A stretch of DNA of 10,104 bases from Cephalothrix spiralis (lineage: Eukaryota; Nemertea; Palaeonemertea; Archinemertea; Cephalotrichidae): contig JAUCNG010420910.1 in NCBI GenBank assembly GCA_032353305.1, forward strand, positions 1 through 10,104. The letters are read 5' to 3'. Both the position numbers and the translations under genes were made by a program. The notes under the pieces are model-generated. The model was not told the DNA's origin and searched no databases. It saw nothing but the letters and a program-made list of their open reading frames with translations. The number at the start of each line of letters is the position of its first letter. The first letter of the stretch is position 1. Shown here piece by piece: positions 1-7,231 of this stretch.

Positions 1-131
1 GAGCCTAGGGGGCCTTGGTACTTGATGGCACTTGATCAAATACAGTGATTGTAATCTGTGAACTTACTGTATACGATATGTAATGCTGATAATTGTACTA
101 ACAACCAGACTCTGACAACAGGTCCCATTTA

Positions 132-211
132 TCATAATGGAGACCATTTTCTCGTAATAGAGACCATCTTTTCGTAATAGAGACCATTTTCTCATTTTGG
201 AAACCATTTAT
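132..211. repeat. Tandem repeat, four 20-bp units
   Basis: Four consecutive 20-bp units start at 132, 152, 172 and 192. All share the core GAGACCAT (GAAACCAT in the last) followed by a T-rich stretch, and the middle two are almost identical. The periodicity is exact, with no indels. Related units occur in opposite orientation at about 705-945. Confidence 0.85.
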
Positions 212-265
212 TTTAAAAATATCGTTTTATCAGTTCTAGCATTTGACGATTATCTTTTATTTTTT

Positions 266-592
266 GATGACTTCTTCTTCTTCTATATAGGGCGTCAGAT
301 GACTGGATCGAATAGACACAATGGTCCGCTTGCCGAGCATTTACCCTTAGGCCCGTAGACCTATCCCGCACTCTAATCTATTTTCTATATACCGATTAGA
401 GTCGGTTTTACCCTGAAGAGAGGGACAGCGTCCCACTCCACTCCCCGACCGAGCCAACCAGGAAGCTGTGCGCTAAGGAACTTACTTAATGTTCCCCCGA
501 TGGAAAGTGGTGTCGAGACCGGGTATCGATCCAGGGACCCCTGGATTACAAACCAAGCCCTTAGATACCACCTTGCCACCGAGGCACACAAC
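266..592 (-). mobile_element. tRNA-Thr-derived SINE, apparently full length
   Basis: Read on the minus strand, the element begins with a tRNA-like head. The A box is TGGCAAGGTGG (complement of 568-578) and the B box is GGATCGATACC (complement of 522-532). Between them is an anticodon-arm-like segment with loop TTTGTAA, which would give anticodon TGT (Thr). The A- and B-box spacing is right for an internal RNA polymerase III promoter. An unrelated body of roughly 200 bp follows, and the element ends in a short (GAA)n tail, seen as TTCTTCTTCTTC near 270-283. The octamer AAAATATC lies on both sides (216-223 and 595-602) and is a possible target-site duplication; if so, the tail extends to 224. 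The T stem has a mismatch, so this is not a functional tRNA gene. A partial second copy lies at 2634-2712. An ORF of about 69 codons across the element is incidental. Confidence 0.75.
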
Positions 593-704
593 ACAAAATA
601 TCTAGTCTATTTTCTCATACAATATTATCATTTCTTATAATATTAAACAATTGTTTTTAACATCAATATCTGTATTTGAAATAGTATTTTGCATGAATTT
701 CATA

Positions 705-945
705 AGAGTTTCTCATATTTAAAAAGTATTTCACATATTTTTAAGTTTTCTGATCATATTTGAGAATATGATTTCTCACTTTTGAAAAGTGCTCATATTT
801 AAAAATGTGTATTTTTCCCATATTTTTGAAATTGGTTTTCTTATTACTGAAAATGGTTTTTGATATAAGAATATGGTTTCCGTTTTATACTTGAAAGTGG
901 TTTTCTTATGTCAATTAAAAGGTTTTATTGTGAATATGGCGGACA
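705..945. repeat. Degenerate AT-rich tandem array, about 20-24 bp period
   Basis: About ten degenerate units of roughly 20-24 bp recur. Each has a T-rich start, CATATTT-like or TTAT-like middle, and a GAAAATGGT- or GAATATGGT-like end. The right-hand units are the reverse complement of the 132-211 array in their core (ACCATTTTC versus GAAAATGGT). Unit length drifts, so the boundaries are approximate. Confidence 0.55.
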
Positions 946-966
946 AAATATCACATCACTGTTGTC

Positions 967-1225
967 TAAAGATATTCTTCCATAATTGAGACAATATAGG
1001 TAACCTTAACTGATGGAACAATTAAAGAATCTTGGAATTTACCTTCAAAATGGTAATATTAATGTGTGTGAATACCTACCCATTTTCTTCTGTAGAATAG
1101 AAAACCTGATTTTGGCCGTTTTCCATCCTATAGTAATTCTTCCAAAACCCTAAATGTTCTCACCCTGGCCAAACAATATGTTTTACATTTTGTTAAACCT
1201 CACGTTAAACTTAGTCACGATTATT
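967..1225. other. Intergenic or intronic AT-rich DNA, nothing recognised
   Basis: No convincing ORF, RNA gene, repeat unit or inverted repeat was found here. It separates the foldback-like composite from the reverse transcriptase relics. Confidence 0.5.
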
Positions 1226-1412
1226 CTAAAAATTAGAAATAAATGTTGCTAGTATCGAAATAGCAGTGAATAAAAAATACGACCCCAGTATTGATCCTTG
1301 GGGGACTCCCGCTTTTATGTGTTTGAGCCCTATTTTCACTCTATGAGCAAAAAAATATATTTTGGGTAAACGATCCTAGAATAGAACCCTGGGTGACACC
1401 TGCATTTGATTA
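1226..1412 (-). pseudogene. Relic of a non-LTR retrotransposon reverse transcriptase, motif present twice
   Basis: On the minus strand an open frame over 1229-1375 encodes RVKIGLKHIKAGVPQGSILG, with the AGVPQGSILGS part at 1280-1312. GVPQGSxLGP is the conserved block preceding the catalytic domain in LINE-type reverse transcriptases, and an RVKIG-like segment just before it is also usual in such proteins. A second copy, AGVTQGSILGS, lies at 1371-1403 in a frame shifted by one base. The first copy ends in a stop at 1226-1228 and a stop (1410-1412) lies just upstream of the second. The catalytic [FY]xDD motif and the rest of the polymerase are missing, so this is a dead fragment. The clade cannot be assigned. 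Confidence 0.6.
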
Positions 1413-1486
1413 AATGATCCAAAATAATGATAACTGACGCCTGTTGTCAGAGATGTCTGTTGCTTTTTCTATCTTTTCCAATCCTC

Positions 1487-1552
1487 CGTCTCCTCCTAAC
1501 CTGATTCGTGTTTTCTAACTGAGCAGGCAGCAAAAGCAAATATAAGGTGAGT
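1487..1552 (+). other. Candidate splice acceptor, microexon and donor
   Basis: A long pyrimidine-rich stretch (from about 1464, CTTTTTCTATCTTTTCC onward) contains a branch-point-like CTAAC at 1496-1500. It is followed by TTTTCTAACTGAGCAG ending at 1526. Twenty bases later a consensus donor, GTGAGT, starts at 1547. The exon would be 1527-1546 (20 nt), or 1531-1546 (16 nt) if the second CAG is used. Two reading phases are open: one reads AAKANI and another SKSKYK. Microexons of this size exist in animal genes, but isolated splice-like signals also occur by chance in large introns. Confidence 0.3.
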
Positions 1553-1848
1553 ATTTTGGTGCCGTACTATTTCGAAAAAAAACTACTGACAAACTGACTG
1601 ACATTAAAATTTCAATTTAAATCTCTTAATATCCTTAATTTGCCTTTAAACTTTGGTTAAGCACTAAAAAGACCATCACAGACAAGTTCGATATTAAAAA
1701 CATACTCATTTTCGTTAATAATCTGAAAATAATGGTGTATACCTTAAATACGTTTACGCAAGTTTGATAAATAAGTTTAAAGATCAAGCTTTTTGCTAAA
1801 TACTACTGTACATTATTAGCAAACTAAAAAAACTCATTAAGGAACCAA
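1553..1848. other. AT-rich DNA, nothing recognised
   Basis: No ORF of note, no RNA gene and no repeat structure was found between the possible microexon and the possible transposon end. Confidence 0.5.
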
Positions 1849-1925
1849 GCGTGGCGGAACGTGGGAGCTAGGGGTGCTGAGCACCCCAATAAAAATGTCC
1901 ATATAAGTAGCACCCCCAATAATTA
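1849..1925 (+). mobile_element. Possible eroded DNA-transposon terminus (hAT-like)
   Basis: The segment starts GCGTGGCGGAACGTGGGAGC and continues into a perfect hairpin, GGGGTGCT-G-AGCACCCC (1871-1887). AGCACCCC(C)AATA occurs twice (1880-1891 and about 1908-1921). TIRs beginning CAGTGGCGGA, followed by G-rich sequence, are typical of many hAT elements with TTF-type zinc fingers, and this resembles one with an altered first base. No matching right terminus or transposase was found, so the family call is an inference. Confidence 0.3.
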
Positions 1926-2633
1926 TTAAAACATTTAAAAGTGTCTTGTTAAAATGTCATTTGGGGGTATTTCAGCTAAAATTTGCAAAAAAATGTAGTT
2001 CGATTTTTGACACCATCCCCTTGTGCCTGAACGAAGATTTTGGATTGTATAGGCTTACGCGCTGTACGTACAAATTACCAACCTCCATGTGTTCGTTCTA
2101 TAGTCATCTTCAAACTCCAGTTTTGATGGATTAAAATAAATAAAACTAAAGTAAATCCATAAAGATTCTCATTAGACGAATTATTAATAGGCCTACAATA
2201 ATATAATTAAAACACTTTTAAAGCCACCCAGCACTAAACACCGACGTTAAAGACCCTACTAAACTTGAGCTAAAAAAATTATGTTTTTTCAATTAAAGTG
2301 ACTTAATTTTAAACTGACTCTTGAGCTTCCATAAAGAAACAGCATGGTACAAGCGAATTTAAAACAAACCTATCGTATTTTTTGATTATTAGTAGTCGGG
2401 ATGCGCATGTGTCAAAATGTACTATATTTCTATAATCTCAACCATGTCTCAATGAAATGCATGTTCTACTGAAACAAATCTAAACATTTTTCACTTACAA
2501 ATGTACATCTGAACTCAGTCTATTGATTACCGAAGTTGAAATACGCCATCGTAGTCAACCAATGACCATTTAGATATAAGTAATTGGTAAGCCATTTTGT
2601 ATATTTAATGAGGTATATTGAGAGAGCTTAAGG
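1926..2633. other. AT-rich DNA without recognised genes
   Basis: A 62-codon ORF at 1946-2134 (+) has no recognisable domain and an ordinary chance length for this base composition. It starts right after the possible transposon end and could be transposon interior. The rest shows no repeat, RNA gene or splice-bounded exon that I can support. Confidence 0.45.
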
Positions 2634-2712
2634 TTTCCCCCGATGGAAAGTGGTGTCGAGATTGGGTATCGATCCAGGGACTCCTGGATTACAAACCCAG
2701 CGCTCTGAGGCA
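2634..2712 (-). mobile_element. Truncated second copy of the tRNA-Thr-like SINE head
   Basis: This matches the SINE at 266-592 across the B-box half: the CCCCCGATGGAAAGTGGTGT stretch, the complement of GGATCGATACC, and the anticodon-loop region. Between ACAAACCCAG and GAGGCAC it lacks about 16-17 bases containing the A box. The body and (GAA)n tail seen in the full copy are absent. It is a polymerase III-incompetent fragment. The few differences from the full copy suggest the same subfamily. ORFs on both strands here are by-products of the repeat. Confidence 0.75.
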
Positions 2713-3607
2713 CATAAATTTTATTGTTTTGTACCGCCGGAATAAGTGCCATCAAATTTTAAAACCTAATCAAGTTGTAACAATTTGTTCAAGACTTTTT
2801 GAAATTAATTGACTTTGTATAACCAGCCACATTCGAGCCTAAAACAATTAAGCCATAGAGCACAGATGATAGGTCTCATGATGACACTTAAAATTGGGCT
2901 TTGAGTAGGAAGTTTGGCAAATTATGAATTAAAATACCTTGAATGATATCACATCGGGGCGAGGTAATACTGTACATGTAATATCATTTTATCATATACA
3001 TGTATTGAAATTTTAATAAAAAGCTTGAATACGCGCCTGAGAGCTAATTCTGCGGCCGCAAACGCATACTCATGCCGCGTTTGGGCAGTAATGTCATGTT
3101 ATCTGGATATTCTCCAAATTTCTTCATTAAATATTGAAAATTGCTTCCTAATTCCTTAGAACTAATTGGTCTCTGATTTAGACTACATCTATCTTTCCTA
3201 CCTATTTTCAACCAAAATTATGGGATTCGTAGTTTTCTATATATGTTATAACTTGAAATCATATGTTGTACATACATTCTTATGCTGTAACGTGTCTATT
3301 GTGTAAAGTTTCGCTTGTACCATGAGGCGCCATGTTTTTTTATTTTATCATAACTTTTGCTTGTGGTCTGTGACGTCATAATTTTGCGTTGTTTTGTATT
3401 TTTTTTCATTCATCGTTCGTCATGTATATATCAATCAAATGTCATCTTTATTTTGTCTTGTTGAGTCACGTGACTGTCTCGTTCTATAATTGTTAAAAAC
3501 CTCTATCAAGAAAACCAATAGAAAACCTTAAAGACCTTCTTTTCACTTTAGTGCTGTAGTGTCACTCCCTGCTTGAACACTAGCTTATGGACATATAACT
3601 TTTAAAA
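2713..3607. other. Long AT-rich stretch; one GC pocket and one CRE octamer
   Basis: No gene was recognised. Two local oddities stand out. A GC-rich pocket at about 3032-3090 contains GCGGCCGC (3052-3059) and short complementary arms AAACGC/GCGTTT. A perfect TGACGTCA lies at 3371-3378. Neither is tied to a promoter or ORF that can be supported. Confidence 0.5.
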
Positions 3608-3754
3608 ATGTCGAACTATGTTAACCTCGCTGAAGCTGAAACAAATTTCGTTGGCACAACTTTTCTAACACGGAAGTTTAGTGGGTATACCGCTTTTGAC
3701 ATCGTTTCAGATATGATGGCATACTTAACTTGCAAAATCCAATCTCCCCTCTGA
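3608..3754 (+). CDS. Small ORF of unknown function, 48 codons (low confidence)
   Basis: The ATG at 3608 has A at -3 and an in-frame stop 12 bases upstream (TAA, 3596-3598). The product begins MSNYVNLAEAETNFVG and ends DMMAYLTCKIQSPL, with a TGA at 3752-3754. Its amino-acid mix is balanced rather than the Lys/Phe/Ile-rich pattern typical of random frames in this DNA, which is why it is listed. There is no signal peptide, membrane segment or known motif. It could be a genuine small protein, a first coding exon (GTATAC near 3682 is a weak internal donor) or chance. Confidence 0.2.
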   Translation: MSNYVNLAEAETNFVGTTFLTRKFSGYTAFDIVSDMMAYLTCKIQSPL

Positions 3755-4897
3755 GAACAACCGTTAGTATTTACTATATATATATTTTGGTCTCGTTGTA
3801 AGCGGCTTCATGTCCTGAAAAAACGGTAATAGACATTTTTTGTGATAGTTCAAGTATATAAGCCAAAAACCACCCGCGTGATGATTTTTGTTGCAACAGA
3901 AGATACGAAACGTGGGTTTAGTTATCTCGATAAAATTTACTTCCGTATTTGTTCAGACATGTCTGATATAGTTGTCTATATTCGAATTCGTATAATCCCT
4001 AAACATTGAGTTAACTTTAAAAGATAGTTAATATGTTTATGTCTCCAGTATTGAGTTTTTTACTTTCGATTGATTAATAGCTTGGGGAAAACCTAATTAG
4101 ATTGTTGACATATTTAGTGTGGGAACTGTCCTCATTAGTCCTCGAGATGCCGATCAGGCTTCTTGAAATAAAATGTCATTCAACATTTTTTCATTCACTG
4201 CTATTTACATTTGATGTAGATGGATTTTCGTTTCTTTTGATACCTCTTACATGCCATGTTTATATCACATCTTCAAACGATGTTAAAAGCGGTCTCTGCT
4301 TATACGTCTGTGTTAGATAAGTTTCAGTGCGGTACGGAAGATTTGCATCTATACAGTTTAAGAGTATATTGCGGGTGGGGGGGGGAGAAAAAAGTAAAAC
4401 CTACCTATTTTGATATAACCGAGAATATGTTTTCTAAATTATTATTTTGATTTGAAAATATTTTATGAAAATATGCTAGAATATGAAAAAAATCTTAGTT
4501 ATACTGTGAGTGAAAAGTAAGGGATAGACTCATTTCTTAGGATGTTGTAATCTCTCGATCTCATATCTCCATTTTTGTCTTCTTCTCCCAAATCTCATAC
4601 TATGTAGATATCGATATATCTTTCCAAACTTCAAATCTTGTAGGATATTGTAAATAGTAACCTGCGCAAAGCGTAAAAAGCATTTTATCGAGCGTTACGT
4701 GTTCACATGTTATGTTTTGGGCAAACTAAAGGCAAAGACATTAAGTTGAGTAAGCCTTATTAGTTATTAAACACAAAATGTATGTGTATCCTTCAAATAT
4801 ATTATAGAAAAAATTCTAATCAAGGTTTTTGGACTGCTTATACTTGAATAATAAAGCTTGTTTTAAATATTGACTAACGATGTGTGTATATGATATA
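3755..4897. other. AT-rich DNA without supportable genes
   Basis: Two overlapping plus-strand ORFs of 72 and 64 codons (4102-4450) show no motif and are treated as chance. A run of nine G (4377-4385) and a pyrimidine-rich stretch at about 4550-4600 are the only compositional features. Just before the right boundary the DNA becomes the TA-rich target of the mariner-like element. Confidence 0.45.
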
Positions 4898-5344
4898 CAG
4901 CGTGTCCCGATAAAATGTATAGCAGTCCGATGACGTCATATTATGAATTGACTATATCGCTGCAAGTGATCACAAGAGAGTACATGCATGATCTTTTCTT
5001 TCAAAGAAAGTAAATTTGGTGCAAATCTGTCTAACAACAACTGAGGTACATAAATTTCCCCCAAAAGTTCAATTTCCCAAGTAGTCGTTTATTCCCATTA
5101 TAAATGAACGTCCTGTCTCGGGAACAAAAATAGTATGGGATTTAGGGTCTGGACCATAGGCCATAGATTTTTCGGGAGAATCATCGTAGCTCCCTTAGTT
5201 ATGAACTGATCTGCACCAAATCTGTTTTATTCGGGAGAGTAGACCATGCTCTCAAAGGCATATTTGTTGCAATTTTTAAAATATTCATAATTTATTCACA
5301 GTATGAAGTCATCTGGCTGTTATGCATTTTATTGGGACTTGCTG
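4898..5344. mobile_element. Mariner-like MITE with long imperfect TIRs and TA target duplication
   Basis: The left end begins CAGCGTGTCCCGATAAAATG. The right end, read in reverse complement, begins CAGCAAGTCCCAATAAAATG. About 41 of the first 51 positions match, and weaker symmetry continues inward, for example AATTTGGTGCAAATCTGTC against GATTTGGTGCAGATCAGTT. The dinucleotide TA abuts both ends (4896-4897 and 5345-5346). CAG...CTG termini plus TA duplication fit the Tc1/mariner superfamily. At 447 bp it has no room for a transposase and no coding frame, so it is non-autonomous. The left arm carries a perfect TGACGTCA at 4931-4938; in the right arm the equivalent site is altered to TGACTTCA. 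Confidence 0.8.
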
Positions 5345-5346
5345 TA

Positions 5347-6037
5347 AACAACAATGTACCTGGAATATATTATGTTCTATGCTATACATGTAGTGCATGA
5401 GCACAACAGAACTTATAACCAACGTAACACTGCACTGACCCTATTATATTGCTTTTTGCTAATTTTAATTTTTATTATATTTTATTTTTTGCATTTTTGA
5501 TTAATTTTGCATTATGTTCCGTTTATAATGAATACTACAAAACTCGTGAAATCTCTACGATTTAGAATGTTAATATAGACAAAAAAATTTGTAATGTATA
5601 TTGTTATGCCGGTATTAGGATGTCTGCCAACGGAAATTTTAAAAAAGAGAGATCACTAATTTTTCACCGCGCGGGATTTATGATTGCGAAAATGAACAAA
5701 CTAGACGTCCGCTGATTTTTGAAATCCATTTTTCAAGATATATCCACTCAGCAAATGTGACGTCGACAAAGTTGGAATAAGAACTTAAATTGTTCATTTC
5801 GATAACATGCAAATCAGGCATGGCGGCAATGCCGGAAACTCGCTGAAACCCAAAACAATACATGAGTATAACAGCGTCGCGACAATTGAAACATCCTACA
5901 TAAGTTTATAGAAGTGGCATTTTTATGGTAATTTCATGCGATTAGAATGCCAAATAGTATTATTGACTGCTTTACTAAAAAAAGCCCTCGTTCCAGTTAC
6001 AAAATCAAAAATACCTAACTAAAACAGTCCATAATAA
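5347..6037. other. AT-rich DNA; one weak inverted repeat
   Basis: No supportable gene. A 61-codon minus-strand ORF (5678-5863) contains an internal ATG (5821) in a GCCGCC-ATG context, but no known domain. The arms CGAAAATGAACAA (5687-5699) and TTGTTCATTTCG (5790-5801) are nearly complementary, and AGGATGT occurs inverted further out. A degenerate MITE is possible but not shown. Confidence 0.35.
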
Positions 6038-6070
6038 TTTTATTATCCGGCCATAATTTACATTTTTAAA

Positions 6071-6325
6071 TTATAAAATTTGATTTTCCTTAAAATTACG
6101 GCGGATACAAAGTCGTATTGCCCAAACTTCCCCACTCTTCGTAGACCGTAATTTCATTTTTAGAATCCATATCGCTCTCTTTCCCTCTGGAGCTCCCACA
6201 GCGGCTCCATCAAAATTGATATAATACGGTACCAATTTTCTTTGAATATTCATTATGTTTAGAAACGTCGTCGTCGTCGTCGATACATTACCGAACTTTT
6301 CTTCCATCGGGTGGTATTTGACCAT
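6071..6325 (-). CDS. Minus-strand ORF of unknown function, 84 codons (low confidence)
   Basis: This ORF starts MVKYHPMEEKFGNV and then runs through five threonines encoded by a (CGT)5 microsatellite. No domain, signal peptide or transmembrane segment is evident. A possible donor, GTAATG, follows codon 11. A second frame in the same DNA (6096-6170, minus) reads MDSKNEITVYEEWGSLGNTT before LYPP and stop, and looks at least as protein-like. A minus-strand AATAAA (complement of 6039-6044) lies downstream of both. The ORF starts 113 bp from the divergent 6439 ORF. Chance is a serious alternative. Confidence 0.2.
   Translation of the reverse strand: MVKYHPMEEKFGNVSTTTTTFLNIMNIQRKLVPYYINFDGAAVGAPEGKRAIWILKMKLRSTKSGEVWAIRLCIRRNFKENQIL
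6266..6282. repeat. (CGT)5 microsatellite
   Basis: Five uninterrupted CGT units plus CG. It lies inside the 6071-6325 minus-strand ORF, where it encodes a threonine run. Confidence 0.9.
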
Positions 6326-6438
6326 TAACCAACAGGGTTGGCGTTCGTCACTACGTCATCGGCGACGTACTGAGTAAGCCAACCTTGCGGCTTCTCTTCG
6401 TCAAATAGCAACATAATAGAAAATATCGTATAGATTTC
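6326..6438. promoter_or_regulatory. Possible divergent promoter region with CRE-like half sites
   Basis: This GC-richer segment separates two outward-facing ORFs. It contains several CGTCA/GACGT-type half sites (CTACGTCAT at about 6351, CGACGTAC at about 6363). The arms GGTTGGC and GCCAACC at its flanks (about 6337-6343 and 6378-6384) can pair. CREB/ATF factors bind TGACGTCA or its halves in animals. Promoter function is inferred from position and composition only; no TATA box or mapped start site is visible. Confidence 0.25.
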
Positions 6439-6624
6439 ATGAGTTTTGGTATTCAGCTTTTGTTTTGTTTATTCTTTTCGTTACTTTTGTTTATTATTTT
6501 CTTCAAAGCTGATTCAACGTTAAGTCGAAAGAAAAGATCTCATCACCACCATCAACATGAAGCAAACGGGGTGAAAATATTAGAAGGAATCGACGATCAA
6601 TATAAAAACAATGACGAAATGTAG
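6439..6624 (+). CDS. Small secreted or membrane peptide candidate, 61 aa
   Basis: The ATG at 6439 is the first after an in-frame TAG at 6406-6408. The N-terminus is a strong hydrophobic stretch, about residues 6-22 (QLLFCLFFSLLLFIIFF), fitting a signal peptide or single membrane anchor. It is followed by KADSTLS, a tetrabasic RKKR (residues 30-33) that fits furin-type proprotein convertase cleavage, a His-rich run (SHHHHQH), and an acidic/polar tail ending NNDEM. The layout resembles a small prepropeptide or a tail-type membrane protein. A consensus donor, GTAAGT, starts at 6629, five bases after the stop, so a 3' UTR intron is possible. I recognise no family. The T-rich base composition could also create a hydrophobic frame by chance. 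Confidence 0.35.
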   Translation: MSFGIQLLFCLFFSLLLFIIFFKADSTLSRKKRSHHHHQHEANGVKILEGIDDQYKNNDEM

Positions 6625-6628
6625 TGTT

Positions 6629-6634
6629 GTAAGT
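6629..6634 (+). other. Consensus splice donor GTAAGT
   Basis: TTGTAAGTA lies immediately downstream of the 6439-6624 stop codon. If used, it would mark the end of the exon carrying that ORF. Use is unproven. Confidence 0.3.
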
Positions 6635-6639
6635 ACTCA

Positions 6640-7190
6640 GCATGCATCTGGGATCTACATAACTATTCAATAGGCAAGAGTAATGAGTGTTTATCGTTTT
6701 CTCGGTAAAAATTTCGTTCTAGGATTTCATTATTCATATCCCAAAATACGCAGAATATCTTTAATCTAAAACAAAAATTGGATCAGTATTTCTACCCCGA
6801 AGTAAATAAAGTGACATTAAACCCGAAGTCTTGACAAATTATCATCCGCTATTATTGTGACGTCATAATGTTCGAAACTTGGCGCGGTCCAATTTAACTT
6901 AACTTAGAGCCTAAGTCCTGACTAAATTGAGCTAGGACAAAATTGAAAACATATTTAGAAGTATACTGGGACTAGCTCTCATACCATTTAGTACATACAA
7001 TTATAATAAACAAAATTGTCGATTTTAGCTGATTTTTTTTTTAGATTTTCGGCCAAAAAGATTTAAAGTGAAAAAAAACATATAAATTTATATACACATG
7101 TACCTGGAAATGTCACGCTCTCATCTTTCCAAAACCGTTTATATTTTTTTCCTTTAGTGATTAGAACGGATTTTTCAGTCCCATGTATTT
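6640..7190. other. AT-rich DNA; one CRE octamer
   Basis: No ORF, RNA gene or repeat that can be supported. A perfect TGACGTCA is present at 6858-6865. Confidence 0.5.
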
Positions 7191-7201
7191 TTGTGCTTTA
7201 A

Positions 7202-7231
7202 GTCACAATGACGTCAAGCATTGTGACGTCA
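7202..7231. promoter_or_regulatory. Paired CRE octamers in a hairpin
   Basis: Two perfect TGACGTCA sites (7209-7216 and 7224-7231) lie 15 bp apart, centre to centre. GTCACAATG (7202-7210) and CATTGTGAC (7219-7227) form a perfect 9-bp inverted repeat around an 8-nt loop. This could be a CREB/ATF-type binding cluster, a short foldback relic, or both. No adjacent transcript start is visible. Confidence 0.4.

Larger units (their letters stand above)
114..966. mobile_element. Candidate foldback-type composite element with inverted tandem arrays
   Basis: The segment is bounded by an 8-bp inverted pair, GACAACAG (114-121) and CTGTTGTC (959-966). Inside the left end is a regular array of 20-bp units carrying GAGACCATTTTCTCGTAATA-like sequence. 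Inside the right end is a longer degenerate array whose units read like the reverse complement of the left ones, for example TTTCTTATTACTGAAAATGG. Inverted arms built from short tandem repeats are the hallmark of Foldback-type elements such as Drosophila FB. A SINE sits between the arrays. There is no transposase ORF and no clear target duplication at these ends, so the boundaries are inferred. The two arrays could also be independent satellites. Confidence 0.35.

Noticed and set aside
512-588. Functional tRNA-Thr gene
   Set aside because: A and B boxes and a TGT loop are present, but the stems have mismatches and the head is fused to a SINE body with a (GAA)n tail.
385-594. 69-codon minus-strand ORF
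   Set aside because: It lies wholly in the SINE, translating its tRNA-like head and body; no protein is expected.
1946-2134. 62-codon plus-strand ORF
   Set aside because: No motif, no splice signals, and a length expected by chance.
2570-2812. 61-codon minus and 64-codon plus ORFs
   Set aside because: Both run through the truncated SINE copy and show no independent coding evidence.
3052-3090. CpG-island promoter around GCGGCCGC
   Set aside because: The GC-rich pocket is under 60 bp and has no neighbouring ORF or splice signal.
4102-4450. Overlapping 72- and 64-codon plus-strand ORFs
   Set aside because: No recognisable domain and no supporting splice or polyadenylation context; the hydrophobic patches follow from T-rich DNA.
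5678-5863. 61-codon minus-strand ORF with a GCCGCC-ATG context
   Set aside because: The start context is good, but there is no domain, and part of the frame overlaps a weak inverted repeat, so chance or repeat origin is as likely.
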